Part shown: positions 46,473 to 54,560 of the stretch, piece by piece
Layout: each line of letters opens with the position of its first letter
How positions within the stretch are numbered: position 1 is the stretch's first letter
Assembly (NCBI RefSeq): GCF_042610495.1
Contig: NZ_JBHGAP010000004.1
Span: 62,001 to 126,000, forward strand
Origin: RU20A sp042610495
Lineage (GTDB): Bacteria > Pseudomonadota > Alphaproteobacteria > Rhizobiales > Rhizobiaceae
Length of the DNA: 64,000 bases
Reading direction: 5' to 3'
Notes under the pieces: generated by a model
Database searches by the model: none
What the model was told of the DNA's origin: nothing
The model's input: only the letters and a program-made list of their open reading frames with translations
Program-made: the position numbers and the translations under genes

Positions 46473-47507
46473 TCAGGCAGCCTGCTTCTTGGCGCGGATC
46501 AGGTTGCGGTTGACCAGCAGCTCTGCAATCTGGATCGCATTCAAGGCTGCACCCTTGCGCAGGTTGTCGGAAACGACCCACATGTTGAGGCCATTTTCGA
46601 CGGTTGCGTCCTCGCGGATACGCGAAATATAGGTCGCATCCTCACCGGCGCATTCGTAAGGCGTGACGTAACCGCCATTCTCGTGCTTATCGACCACGAG
46701 GCAGCCCGGAGCCTCGCGCAGGATGTCACGCGCTTCGTCTGCGGTGATTTCCTTCTCGAACTCGATATTGACGGATTCGGAGTGGCCGATGAAGACGGGA
46801 ACGCGCACGGCCGTGCAGGTGACCTTGATCTTCGGGTCCAGCATCTTCTTGGTTTCGGCCAGAACCTTCCACTCTTCCTTCGTGTAGCCGTCTTCCATGA
46901 AGCTGTCGATGTGCGGGATGACGTTGAAGGCGATGCGCTTCGTAAACTTCTTCGATTCGATCGGGTCGGCGACGAAGACGGCGCGGGTCTGGTTGAAAAG
47001 CTCGTCCATGCCATCCTTGCCGGCGCCGGAGACCGACTGGTAGGTCGAGACGACGACCCGCTTGATCACCGCATGGTCGTGCAGCGGCTTCAGCGCCACG
47101 ACGAGCTGGGCGGTCGAGCAATTCGGGTTCGCGATGATGTTCTTCTTGGAGAACAGCGTGATCGCATCGGGGTTCACTTCCGGAACGATCAGCGGCACTT
47201 CGGAATCGTAGCGCCAGGCCGAGGAGTTGTCGATGACGACGCAGCCCTGGGCGCCGATCTTCGGCGAATACTTGAGCGAGACGGCGCCGCCAGCCGACAT
47301 CAGGCAGATGTCCGTGTCGGAGAAGTCGTAGTTTTCGAGGTTGCGGACCTTCAGCGTCTTGTCGCCGAAGGAGACTTCGGTGCCCTGCGAGCGGGCCGAG
47401 GCGAGCGCCACGACCTCATCGGCCGGGAAGCCGCGTTCGGACAGGATGTTGAGCATTTCGCGGCCGACATTTCCAGTCGCGCCCGCAACGGCAATCTTGA
47501 AACCCAT
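46473..47507 (-). CDS. asd: Aspartate-semialdehyde dehydrogenase
   Basis: Asd reduces aspartyl phosphate to aspartate semialdehyde, the branch compound for lysine/diaminopimelate, threonine and methionine. The 344-residue protein has the NADP motif GATGNVG (9-15), the active-site cysteine C130 in NPNCSTAQ and the downstream histidine in FIGHSESVNIEFE. ATG 47507 (MGFKIAVAG) is chosen with GAGG six bases upstream; an in-frame ATG at 47576 would add 23 residues without similarity and would begin right after a hairpin. It is preceded by an unusual 366-base leader region. Confidence 0.96.
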   Translation of the reverse strand: MGFKIAVAGATGNVGREMLNILSERGFPADEVVALASARSQGTEVSFGDKTLKVRNLENYDFSDTDICLMSAGGAVSLKYSPKIGAQGCVVIDNSSAWRYDSEVPLIVPEVNPDAITLFSKKNIIANPNCSTAQLVVALKPLHDHAVIKRVVVSTYQSVSGAGKDGMDELFNQTRAVFVADPIESKKFTKRIAFNVIPHIDSFMEDGYTKEEWKVLAETKKMLDPKIKVTCTAVRVPVFIGHSESVNIEFEKEITADEARDILREAPGCLVVDKHENGGYVTPYECAGEDATYISRIREDATVENGLNMWVVSDNLRKGAALNAIQIAELLVNRNLIRAKKQAA

Positions 47508-47526
47508 GAGAAACCTCTTTCTTGAC

Positions 47527-47599
47527 CTCTCTCCGCTTGTTTGATCCGAACCTGCGGCCAATGCAGGTTCGTTCATCCCCGGCCGGGCCGGGGAGAGAG
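47527..47599 (-). promoter_or_regulatory. Structured leader of asd: two hairpins and an enclosing stem
   Basis: Between the leader reading frame and asd are hairpin 1 (47577-47593, 7-bp CCCCGGC/GCCGGGG) and hairpin 2 (47547-47571, 9-bp CGAACCTGC/GCAGGTTCG). CTCTCTCC (47599-47592 on the reverse strand) can pair with GGAGAGAG (47534-47527), enclosing both hairpins and competing with two bases of hairpin 1. Neither hairpin is followed by a T-run, so any control could be translational or Rho-mediated and not intrinsic termination. Confidence 0.5.
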
Positions 47600-47615
47600 C
47601 GGCAGGCCAGAGACG

Positions 47616-47729
47616 TCAGACGGTTTTCGTCGTCGTTTTGGCCGTTTTGGAGAAAACATGGAAAGGCAGACCGCCGGCATCGTGTGCCGGGTTCAGCGAT
47701 GCTGCGATGTCACCGTCGAAGCAGTGCAT
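47616..47729 (-). CDS. Putative 37-residue Thr/Lys-rich leader peptide of asd
   Basis: ATG 47729 has a strong ribosome site, GGAAGAGG, four bases upstream, and the frame ends with TGA at 47616. The peptide starts MHCFDGDIAA and its last ten residues are KTAKTTTKTV: five threonines and three lysines. Threonine and lysine are end products of the pathway that Asd feeds, the pattern expected of a ribosome-mediated attenuator leader such as thrL. The reading is direct; that it is translated and regulatory is inference. It could instead be a chance frame. Confidence 0.5.
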   Translation of the reverse strand: MHCFDGDIAASLNPAHDAGGLPFHVFSKTAKTTTKTV

Positions 47730-47754
47730 GGGGCCTCTTCCTTTTCCGACCTGC

Positions 47755-47782
47755 TCCATACGCCGATTTGGAAAAGAGTCAA
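47755..47782 (-). promoter_or_regulatory. Candidate promoter for the asd leader transcript
   Basis: Reverse strand TTGACT (47782-47777), 16-base spacer, TATGGA (47760-47755). It sits between the leuB terminator and the leader reading frame and would start RNA about 20 bases before the leader ATG. Confidence 0.5.
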
Positions 47783-47813
47783 CGTTTCTTCGACGTGATC
47801 ACACGAACGAAAA

Positions 47814-47840
47814 AGGCGCCGCGGATTAACCGCAGCGCCT
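47814..47840 (-). terminator. Terminator of leuB
   Basis: An 11-pair stem with one mismatch (47814-47824 with 47830-47840), five-base loop, followed on the reverse strand by TTTTTCG. It separates leuB from asd, so asd needs its own promoter. Confidence 0.85.
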
Positions 47841-47873
47841 CGCATGCATCTGTATTGTATCGGCTGCGCCTCA

Positions 47874-48986
47874 TCAGGCGGCCAGCAGTTCCTTGAAGCG
47901 GGCGAGGATCGTGTCGCCCATCTCGACCGTGCCGACCTTGCGGGCGCCTTCGGCCATGATGTCGGCGGTGCGCACGCCGCTGTTGAGCACGTCGGCAATC
48001 GCCGCTTCCAGCTTGTCGGCTTCATCGACAAGGTTGAAGGAGTAGCGCAGGCACATGGCAAAGGATGCGATCATGGCGATCGGATTGGCAGCGCCGGTGC
48101 CTGCAATGTCGGGGGCCGAGCCGTGCACGGGCTCGTAGAGCGCGCGGCGCTTGCCGGTCTTGGCGTCGGGTGCGCCGAGCGAGGCCGAGGGCAGCATGCC
48201 GAGCGAACCCGTCAGCATGGCGGCGACGTCGGAGAGCATGTCGCCGAAGAGGTTGTCGGTGACGATGACGTCGAACTGCTTGGGCCAGCGAACGAGCTGC
48301 ATGCCGCCGGCATCGGCCAGCATGTGCGAGAGCTCGACATCCTGGAAGCGCGCCTTGTGGGTGGCCGTCACGACCTCGTTCCACAGAACGCCCGACTTCA
48401 TGACGTTGCGCTTCTCCATGGAGCAGACCTTGTTCTTGCGGGTCCGGGCCAGTTCGAAGGCGACGGCGGCGATGCGCTCGATCTCGTAGGTGTCATAGAC
48501 CTGCGTGTCGATGCCGCGCTTCTGGCCGTTGCCGAGATCGCGGATTTCCTTGGGCTCGCCGAAATAGACGCCGCCCGTCAGTTCACGCACGATGAGGATG
48601 TCGAGGCCTTCGACCACTTCGGGGCGGAGCGACGAGGCGGAGGCGAGCGCGGGATAGCAGATGGCCGGGCGCAGGTTCGCGAAGAGCTCCATATCCTTGC
48701 GCAGGCGCAAGAGGCCTGCTTCGGGGCGCACTTCATAGGGAACGGCATCCCACTTCGGACCACCGACGGCACCGAAGAGCACGGCGTCGGAGGCCATGGC
48801 CTTTTCCATGTCGGCGTCGGAAATGGCCGCGCCATGGGCATCATAGGCCGAGCCGCCGACCAGGCCTTCATCCGTCACGAAGCCGGTGCCCCGGGCCTCG
48901 TTCAGGTAGGCGATGATCTTGCGGACTTCCGCCATGGCTTCGGGACCGATGCCGTCACCCGGCAGCAGGAACAGGGAACGCGTCAT
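47874..48986 (-). CDS. leuB: 3-isopropylmalate dehydrogenase
   Basis: LeuB oxidises and decarboxylates 3-isopropylmalate in leucine synthesis. The 370-residue protein begins SLFLLPGDGIGPE, has MEKRNVMKSGVLW, the metal/substrate-binding VTDNLFGDMLSDVAA and GSAPDIAGTGAANPIA. ATG 48986 is chosen because AGGA lies five bases upstream; ATGs at 48992 and 48998 lack a spaced ribosome site. It is divergent from yigZ across 122 bases and ends at a good terminator. Confidence 0.97.
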   Translation of the reverse strand: MTRSLFLLPGDGIGPEAMAEVRKIIAYLNEARGTGFVTDEGLVGGSAYDAHGAAISDADMEKAMASDAVLFGAVGGPKWDAVPYEVRPEAGLLRLRKDMELFANLRPAICYPALASASSLRPEVVEGLDILIVRELTGGVYFGEPKEIRDLGNGQKRGIDTQVYDTYEIERIAAVAFELARTRKNKVCSMEKRNVMKSGVLWNEVVTATHKARFQDVELSHMLADAGGMQLVRWPKQFDVIVTDNLFGDMLSDVAAMLTGSLGMLPSASLGAPDAKTGKRRALYEPVHGSAPDIAGTGAANPIAMIASFAMCLRYSFNLVDEADKLEAAIADVLNSGVRTADIMAEGARKVGTVEMGDTILARFKELLAA

Positions 48987-49108
48987 GTTCATCCTCATTT
49001 TCCGGAAAGGTGGCGCGTTCTTATCGCAAGTGCGGCGGGAAACAAACATGAAATGCGGGGTCCGGAGCCTGCTTTTGCATGGCATGCCGGATGCTGTAGG
49101 AATGCAGG

Positions 49109-49696
49109 ATGTTCACCCTTGCCGCCCCCGCGACCCACCAGGAAGAGATCAAGCGCAGCCGATTTCTCGCGCAGGCCGCACCCGTGGATGACGAGGCTGC
49201 GGCGCGCGCCTTCATCGAGCAGGTCTCGGCCGCGGATGCCAACCACAATTGTTGGGCCTGGCGGATCGGGCAGGCCTATCGCTTCAGCGATGATGGCGAG
49301 CCTTCGGGTACGGCGGGCAAGCCGATGCTGCAGGCGATCGACGGACAGGCGCTTGACGGTGTCGTCGTCGTCGTGACGCGCTGGTTCGGTGGTGTTTTGC
49401 TCGGCAGCGGCGGGCTGATGCGTGCTTATGGCGGTGCGGCGGCGAAATGCCTGCAAGGGGCGGAGAAAAGGCGGATCGTGCTGCGCCACCCGCTCACCGT
49501 CACCGTCGGCTTTTCAGATCTGGCGCGGGTGAAGGCGAGGCTCCAGAATGTCGAGGATCTGCTCGTGACGGCGGAAAGTTTCGTCGATACCGGTGCCGTA
49601 TTGGATCTCGGCGTGCCGGAGGGCGGGCTTGAAAGCCTGGAGACACTGCTCACCGATCTCACCAGCGGGCGCGCGCTCATCCACCGGGAAAGATAG
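49109..49696 (+). CDS. yigZ: YigZ/IMPACT-family protein
   Basis: A 195-residue protein of the UPF0029/IMPACT family. The N-terminal domain has the signature region DDGEPSGTAGKPMLQAI and VVVTRWFGGVLLGSGGLMRAYG; the C-terminal DUF1949 domain has a ferredoxin-like fold. The eukaryotic homologue IMPACT regulates GCN2; the bacterial role is not established. ATG 49109 lies six bases after a GTAGGA sequence. Confidence 0.93.
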   Translation: MFTLAAPATHQEEIKRSRFLAQAAPVDDEAAARAFIEQVSAADANHNCWAWRIGQAYRFSDDGEPSGTAGKPMLQAIDGQALDGVVVVVTRWFGGVLLGSGGLMRAYGGAAAKCLQGAEKRRIVLRHPLTVTVGFSDLARVKARLQNVEDLLVTAESFVDTGAVLDLGVPEGGLESLETLLTDLTSGRALIHRER

Positions 49697-49801
49697 CGTT
49701 TTCATCGTGACCCGCGTTTGCCGGTCGCTTCGCGCTTGACGGATCACGTCGTCGCCCGCAGAGATTTGTTGCATAAAGCAACAACCGGCGGGAGGCGGCA
49801 C

Positions 49802-50695
49802 ATGTTGATCGGCATCGACTGGGGCGGGACAAAGATCGAAGGCGTTGCCATGGAGCCGGATGGCCGCGAACTCCTGCGTCTGCGGCAGGACACGCCGCGC
49901 CACGACTATGACGGCTGCATTCGCATGATCGGCGAGATGATCGGTGCGCTGGAGGAGAAGACCGGAAAGACCGGCTCCGTCGGCATTGGTATTCCCGGGT
50001 CGCTCGAGCCGAAAAGCCGGTTGGGAAAAGGCGCAAGCTCGACCTGGCTGCTCGGTCGGCCGGTGGAACACGATCTGCATGCGGCGCTGAAACGTCCGTT
50101 GCGGGTCGAAAACGACGCGGATTGTTTCGCGGCCTCCGAAGCGGTGGATGGCGCCGGTGTCGGTCACAATGTGGTCTTTGCGGTCATTCTCGGCTCCGGC
50201 GCCGGTGCCGGTATCGCGGTCGGTGGCCGCGCCCATCATGGGCCGAACAACAGTGGCGGTGAATGGGGACACAATCCGCTGCCCTTTCCGGATGTGACCG
50301 AGGTGCCGCGCCCCTGCTATTGCGGTCGGCACGGCTGTATGGAGACATGGGTCTCCGGCCGCGCATTCGAGGCGGAATATAGCCGGCATACGAATGAAGA
50401 GCTCAAGGCGCGCGCCATCATCGAGAAGATGCGGGCCGGCGACCGGCTCTGCGGGCTGTTGTGGGACCGCTACGTGGATCGCGTCGCGCGTGGCCTCGCC
50501 ACTGTCGTCAATACGCTCGATCCCGATATCCTCGTCATGGGTGGCGGCATGTCGAATGTCGAGGAGCTTTACCGCGATCTGCCGCCGGCTCTTGCCAAGC
50601 GCACCTTTTCGACCGTGTTTCACACGCCGATCAAACCGGCGGTGCATGGTGACTCCAGCGGGGTGCGCGGTGCCGCCTGGCTCTGGCGGGACTGA
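49802..50695 (+). CDS. ROK-family sugar kinase (fructokinase/Mak-like)
   Basis: A 297-residue ATP-dependent hexose kinase. It opens LIGIDWGGTKIEG with the ROK phosphate loop and carries GGEWGHNPLPFP and the zinc-binding CYCGRHGCMETWVSG (pattern CxCGxxGCxE). The GEWGHNPLP form is that of E. coli Mak (mannose/fructose kinase) and NagK; the exact sugar is not certain. ATG 49802 follows GGGAGGCGG. The next gene starts 33 bases on, so the pair is probably an operon. Confidence 0.9.
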   Translation: MLIGIDWGGTKIEGVAMEPDGRELLRLRQDTPRHDYDGCIRMIGEMIGALEEKTGKTGSVGIGIPGSLEPKSRLGKGASSTWLLGRPVEHDLHAALKRPLRVENDADCFAASEAVDGAGVGHNVVFAVILGSGAGAGIAVGGRAHHGPNNSGGEWGHNPLPFPDVTEVPRPCYCGRHGCMETWVSGRAFEAEYSRHTNEELKARAIIEKMRAGDRLCGLLWDRYVDRVARGLATVVNTLDPDILVMGGGMSNVEELYRDLPPALAKRTFSTVFHTPIKPAVHGDSSGVRGAAWLWRD

Positions 50696-50728
50696 CGAGA
50701 CATTTTCAAGATCAAACGAGGACCAGGA

Positions 50729-51523
50729 ATGACCGACCCGGATATTGCAGGCCGCTACGCCCTTGCGCTCACCCTCATCCGCGAGGCCGGTGACCTCGCC
50801 AACGGCTATTTCCGGGCCCGCGGCGATCTCACCATCAAGAGCAAGGGATTTCAGGACATGGCCAGCGAGGCCGACCTGAACACCGAACTCCTGATCAAGA
50901 CCCGCCTTGCCGAAGCCTATCCGCAGGACGCCTTTCTGGGTGAAGAGACCGGTGTGACGGATTTCGCGCCCGGCCAAGGCATCTGGGTGGTCGATCCGAT
51001 CGATGGAACGCAACCCTTTATTTCGGGGCTGACCAGTTGGTGCGTATCGATCGGTTTCATGCGGGACGGGGCGGTGCTGTTCGGCACGGTCTACGCGCCG
51101 GCGCGCGACGAACTCTTTGCCGGCGGCAAGGACTTCCCCGCCACGCTCAACGGTACCCCGGTGGAGCGCCATCCAGCCCGCTCGATCGGCGAGGGCATTT
51201 GCGGCGTCGGCTATTCTCCGCGCCTGAAGCCTGAGGACTTCCTGCCGCTCTTCGACCGGCTGCTGAAAGCAGGCTGCATGTACTATCGCGACGGGTCCGG
51301 TGCCCTGACGCTCTGCTACGTTGCGGCTGGCCGCCTCAATGGCTTCATCGAGCCTCACATCAATTCGTGGGATTGCCTCGGCGCCATCGGCGTTCTCGAA
51401 GGGGCAGGGCTGATGCGCAGCGATTTCCTGGCCGGAGATGGGCTCATGAAAGGCAACCACCTGATCGCCGGCAATCCAGAGGTCTACGCGCAGTTGACGG
51501 CGCTCTACGGCGCGTCAGCCTGA
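50729..51523 (+). CDS. Inositol monophosphatase-family phosphatase
   Basis: A 264-residue Mg-dependent sugar or inositol phosphatase. Metal ligands are visible in GEETG (71-75), DPIDGT (89-94) and the C-terminal NSWDCLGAIG. Members act on inositol-1-phosphate, histidinol phosphate or 3'-phosphoadenosine phosphate; here the ROK kinase upstream points to sugar metabolism, but the substrate cannot be read from the sequence. It ends four bases from the convergent Lrp-type gene. Confidence 0.9.
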   Translation: MTDPDIAGRYALALTLIREAGDLANGYFRARGDLTIKSKGFQDMASEADLNTELLIKTRLAEAYPQDAFLGEETGVTDFAPGQGIWVVDPIDGTQPFISGLTSWCVSIGFMRDGAVLFGTVYAPARDELFAGGKDFPATLNGTPVERHPARSIGEGICGVGYSPRLKPEDFLPLFDRLLKAGCMYYRDGSGALTLCYVAAGRLNGFIEPHINSWDCLGAIGVLEGAGLMRSDFLAGDGLMKGNHLIAGNPEVYAQLTALYGASA

Positions 51524-51527
51524 ACCC

Positions 51528-52010
51528 TCAACGGCGTGCGGGATTGCGGACCGGTATGTGGAGGCCGATCTTGACGTCGCGCAGCACGACATTGGTGTGC
51601 ATGCGGCGGATCTGCGGGTTCTCCGACATCAACTGGGCGCTGATGTCGTCATAATGCTCGACGTCGCGGGCCGTGATGATCGCCACGAGATCCACGTCGC
51701 CGGTGACGTAGTAGACCTGCTGGATATTGTCCTGTCTTTCGGCCCAGCTGCGAAACCGGGCGAGCGCGTCGTAGTTGTCGCGCTCGATTTCCATGCCGGT
51801 GATGAAGGTCATGGGATAGTCGGTTGCCTTGCGGTCCACCACGGCAATCTCCGCCGTTATGATACTCTCGGCACGCAGGCGCTTCAGGCGGCGCTGCACG
51901 GCCGAGGCCGAAAGCCCCACCTTGTCGGCGATCGTCTCGGCCTTCATCTGGCAGTCCCGCTGCACGAGGTCGAGAATGGCGCTGTCGAACTGGTCCAGCC
52001 GGTCGGTCAT
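51528..52010 (-). CDS. Lrp/AsnC-family transcriptional regulator
   Basis: A 160-residue regulator with an N-terminal helix-turn-helix (about 5-60; LDLVQRDCQMKAETIADKVG, SASAVQRRLKRLR) and a C-terminal RAM ligand-binding domain (VYYVTGDVDLVAIITARD). Such proteins form octamers that sense amino acids. It is divergent from an amino-acid ABC importer and methionine enzymes, with a dyad in between, so it most likely controls them in response to a sulfur amino acid. Confidence 0.93.
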   Translation of the reverse strand: MTDRLDQFDSAILDLVQRDCQMKAETIADKVGLSASAVQRRLKRLRAESIITAEIAVVDRKATDYPMTFITGMEIERDNYDALARFRSWAERQDNIQQVYYVTGDVDLVAIITARDVEHYDDISAQLMSENPQIRRMHTNVVLRDVKIGLHIPVRNPARR

Positions 52011-52087
52011 GGAAGCCTCTCCGCGTGTGCCCTGATGCGGTTACGGGGCCGATTTGTGATCAAAAGCCTATGCCATGCGGCCATCCT

Positions 52088-52108
52088 GCACAAAAGAACG
52101 GATTGTGC
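52088..52108. promoter_or_regulatory. Candidate Lrp/AsnC operator
   Basis: GCACAA (52088-52093), nine-base spacer, TTGTGC (52103-52108): a perfect dyad in the 188-base gap between the divergent regulator and ABC operon. Size and AT-rich centre fit AsnC/Lrp sites. Confidence 0.5.
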
Positions 52109-52198
52109 TTCGATTTGAGCGCAAGGCAAAAAAATCTGCACGAAATCGGCGTCACTGCCCACTTATGGTCACGGTCTTGCGAAGAACCGGGAAAGACG

Positions 52199-52993
52199 AT
52201 GACGGCTGCGGCCCCGATTGCGCTCGACGTGCAGAATATCCACAAGCGCTTCGGCGATGTGGAGGTGCTGAAGGGCATCTCCCTGACCGCCGGGCGGGGC
52301 GACGTCATTTCCATCATCGGTTCTTCCGGCTCCGGCAAGAGTACCTTCCTGCGCTGCATCAACCTGCTCGAAACACCCGACCAAGGCCGCATCACCGTCG
52401 GTGGCGAAGAGCTGCGCCTGAAGCCCGATCGCAAGGGCAGCCTGGAAGCCGCCGACCGCCGGCAGCTGGAGCGCCTGCGCACCGGGCTCGGCATGGTCTT
52501 CCAGAGCTTCAATCTGTGGGCGCATCGCACGATCCTCGAAAACGTGATCGAGGCGCCGATCTACGTCCAGAAGCTCGGGCGGCGCGAGGCCATCGACAAG
52601 GCGGAAGCGCTGCTGGCAAAGGTCGGGCTCTACGACAAGCGTGACGCCTATCCCGCCTTTCTCTCCGGCGGGCAGCAGCAGCGCGCGGCGATCGCGCGGG
52701 CGCTTTGCGTGGATCCCGCCGTGATGCTCTTCGACGAGCCGACTTCGGCGCTCGATCCCGAACTCGTCGGCGAGGTGCTGAAGGTGATCCGCGATCTCGC
52801 CGAGGAGGGGCGCACCATGCTGCTCGTCACGCACGAGATGGGTTTTGCCCGCGACGTGTCGAGCCATGTCATGTTTCTCGATCGCGGCGCCGTCGGCGAA
52901 GAAGGATCGCCGGCGCAGATCTTCGGAGACCCGCAGACGGTGCGCTGCCGGGATTTCACGCGCACCTTTTCCGACCGTTCATCCGGAGCCTGA
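52199..52993 (+). CDS. Polar amino-acid ABC transporter, ATP-binding protein
   Basis: A 264-residue ABC ATPase of the HisP/GlnQ type. It has Walker A GSSGSGKST (41-49), the signature LSGGQQQR, Walker B VMLFDEPTSALDP and the H-loop TH. The insert RLKPDRKGSLEAADRRQ after Walker A is the longer form seen in histidine/arginine/octopine transporters. ATG 52199 is the first start with family similarity. First gene of the six-gene operon. Confidence 0.94.
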   Translation: MTAAAPIALDVQNIHKRFGDVEVLKGISLTAGRGDVISIIGSSGSGKSTFLRCINLLETPDQGRITVGGEELRLKPDRKGSLEAADRRQLERLRTGLGMVFQSFNLWAHRTILENVIEAPIYVQKLGRREAIDKAEALLAKVGLYDKRDAYPAFLSGGQQQRAAIARALCVDPAVMLFDEPTSALDPELVGEVLKVIRDLAEEGRTMLLVTHEMGFARDVSSHVMFLDRGAVGEEGSPAQIFGDPQTVRCRDFTRTFSDRSSGA

Positions 52994-53031
52994 GAGGCTT
53001 CCATCTCCATCGCAAAACAGGGACCACACCG

Positions 53032-53802
53032 ATGAAACTGATTTCCGCCCTTCTTGCCGGTGCCGCCTTTCTCGCCACCGCCGCCAGTGCTGAGGCCGAA
53101 GTGCGCTTCGGCATCATGAACGAGGCCTATCCGCCCTTCTTCGCCAAGGATGCCGCCGGCAACTGGCAGGGTTGGGAAATCGACCTGATGAACGCCGTCT
53201 GCGCCGAGATGAAGGAAAGCTGCTCGGTGGTCGATGTCTCCTGGGATGGCCTGATCCCGGCACTGCAGACGAAGAAGTTCGACGTGATCTGGTCCTCCAT
53301 GGGCATCACCGAAGAGCGGCTGAAGACGATCGACTTCACGGTGAAATACTACAATACGCCGAGCAAGCTGATTGCCGCCAAGGATGCCGCGCCGGGTGCG
53401 ACGCCGGAGGCCGTGGCCGGCAAGACGATCGGTATCCAGGTCTCGACCGTGCAGTCGGACTATTACAAGAAGTATTTCGCCGACAAGGCTTCTGAACAGA
53501 CCTATCAGACGCTCGACGAAGCCTTCCAGGATCTGGCCGCCGGACGGATCGACTACGTCTTTGGCGATGCCATTCCGCTTGCCGAGTTCCTCAAGTCCGA
53601 TTTCGGCAAGGAGTGCTGCTCGGATGCCGGTGATGTGGCGGATGATCCGGCTGTTCTCGGCTCGGGTATCGGCGGTGGCCTTCGCAAGGGTGATGCCGAG
53701 CTGAAGGCAAAGCTCGATGCGGCGATCACGGCTGTGCGCGCCTCCGGAAAATATGATGAGATCTCGAAGAAGTATTTCGACTTCGACATCTACGGCAAGT
53801 AA
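53032..53802 (+). CDS. ABC transporter periplasmic amino-acid-binding protein
   Basis: A 256-residue family-3 solute-binding protein. Residues 1-22 are a signal peptide (MKLISALLAGAAFLATAASA), then VRFGIMNEAYPPFFAKD and WQGWEIDLMNAVCAEM, the typical opening of amino-acid-binding proteins, and FDVIWSSMGITEERLKTIDFT. Four cysteines may form disulfides (C of VCAEMKESC; ECCSD). The ligand is unknown; neighbours suggest a methionine-like compound. It lies 38 bases after the ATPase gene. Confidence 0.93.
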   Translation: MKLISALLAGAAFLATAASAEAEVRFGIMNEAYPPFFAKDAAGNWQGWEIDLMNAVCAEMKESCSVVDVSWDGLIPALQTKKFDVIWSSMGITEERLKTIDFTVKYYNTPSKLIAAKDAAPGATPEAVAGKTIGIQVSTVQSDYYKKYFADKASEQTYQTLDEAFQDLAAGRIDYVFGDAIPLAEFLKSDFGKECCSDAGDVADDPAVLGSGIGGGLRKGDAELKAKLDAAITAVRASGKYDEISKKYFDFDIYGK

Positions 53803-53823
53803 GCGTCGGAGACCGCGATAGCG

Positions 53824-54549
53824 ATGGCAACGGGTCCGATGACAGCATGGCAACTGCTCGCCTTCCAGCCTCCGGGCTGGGGTGGTGCGCTGCTGACCGG
53901 TGCCGTCACCACCGTCGCCATCTCGCTCTCAGCCTTTGCGATCGGCCTGGTGATCGGCCTCGCCGGTGCCGTGGGCAAACTTTCGGGAAGCCGGCCGATC
54001 GGCTTTCTCCTCGCGCTCTACACCTCCGTCATCCGTGCCGTGCCGGAGTTGATCCTGATTGTCGGCCTCTATTATGCCGGCACGGATGGCCTGAACCGGC
54101 TGTTGATGGCGCTTGGCCTGCCGCCGGTCGAGGTTAACGGTTTCGTGGCTGCCGTCGCCGTCCTCGGCTTTGTGCAAGGCGCCTATATGACGGAAGTGCT
54201 GCGTGGCGCGATCCTCGCCATCCCGATCGGGCAGATCGAGGCGGCGCGGTCTTTCGGCATGTCGCCCATGCTTCTGTTTCGCCGGGTAACGCTTCCGGCC
54301 ATGCTGCCCAATGCGCTGCCGGGCATGGCGAATCTCTGGATGTCGGTCACCAAGGACAGCGCGCTCGTGGCCGTCGTCGGTTATCAGGAACTGGCGCTGA
54401 CCACCCGGCTCGCAGGCGCCAACACCAAGCATTATTTCCTCTTTTTCCTCGCCGCCGCGGCGCTCTACCTCCTCATCACCCTCATCTCCAACCTCGTCTT
54501 CCACTGGCTCGAACGGCGCGTGCGCCGTGGCCAGCGGCCCATGGCCTGA
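53824..54549 (+). CDS. ABC transporter permease 1 (HisQ/GlnP type)
   Basis: A 241-residue inner-membrane permease with about five hydrophobic segments, opening GGALLTGAVTTVAISLSAFAIGLVIG. The ATPase-contact loop is EAARSFGMSPMLLFRRVTLPAMLPNALPG, the EAA motif of the polar amino-acid group. It starts 21 bases after the binding-protein gene and pairs with the next permease as a heterodimer. Confidence 0.93.
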   Translation: MATGPMTAWQLLAFQPPGWGGALLTGAVTTVAISLSAFAIGLVIGLAGAVGKLSGSRPIGFLLALYTSVIRAVPELILIVGLYYAGTDGLNRLLMALGLPPVEVNGFVAAVAVLGFVQGAYMTEVLRGAILAIPIGQIEAARSFGMSPMLLFRRVTLPAMLPNALPGMANLWMSVTKDSALVAVVGYQELALTTRLAGANTKHYFLFFLAAAALYLLITLISNLVFHWLERRVRRGQRPMA

Positions 54550-54560
54550 GGAGGGTGAGC

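Noticed and set aside
47508..47576. Longer Asd starting at ATG 47576
   Set aside because: The 23 added residues are not conserved, and the ATG follows directly on a GC-rich hairpin; ATG 47507 has a well-spaced GAGG.
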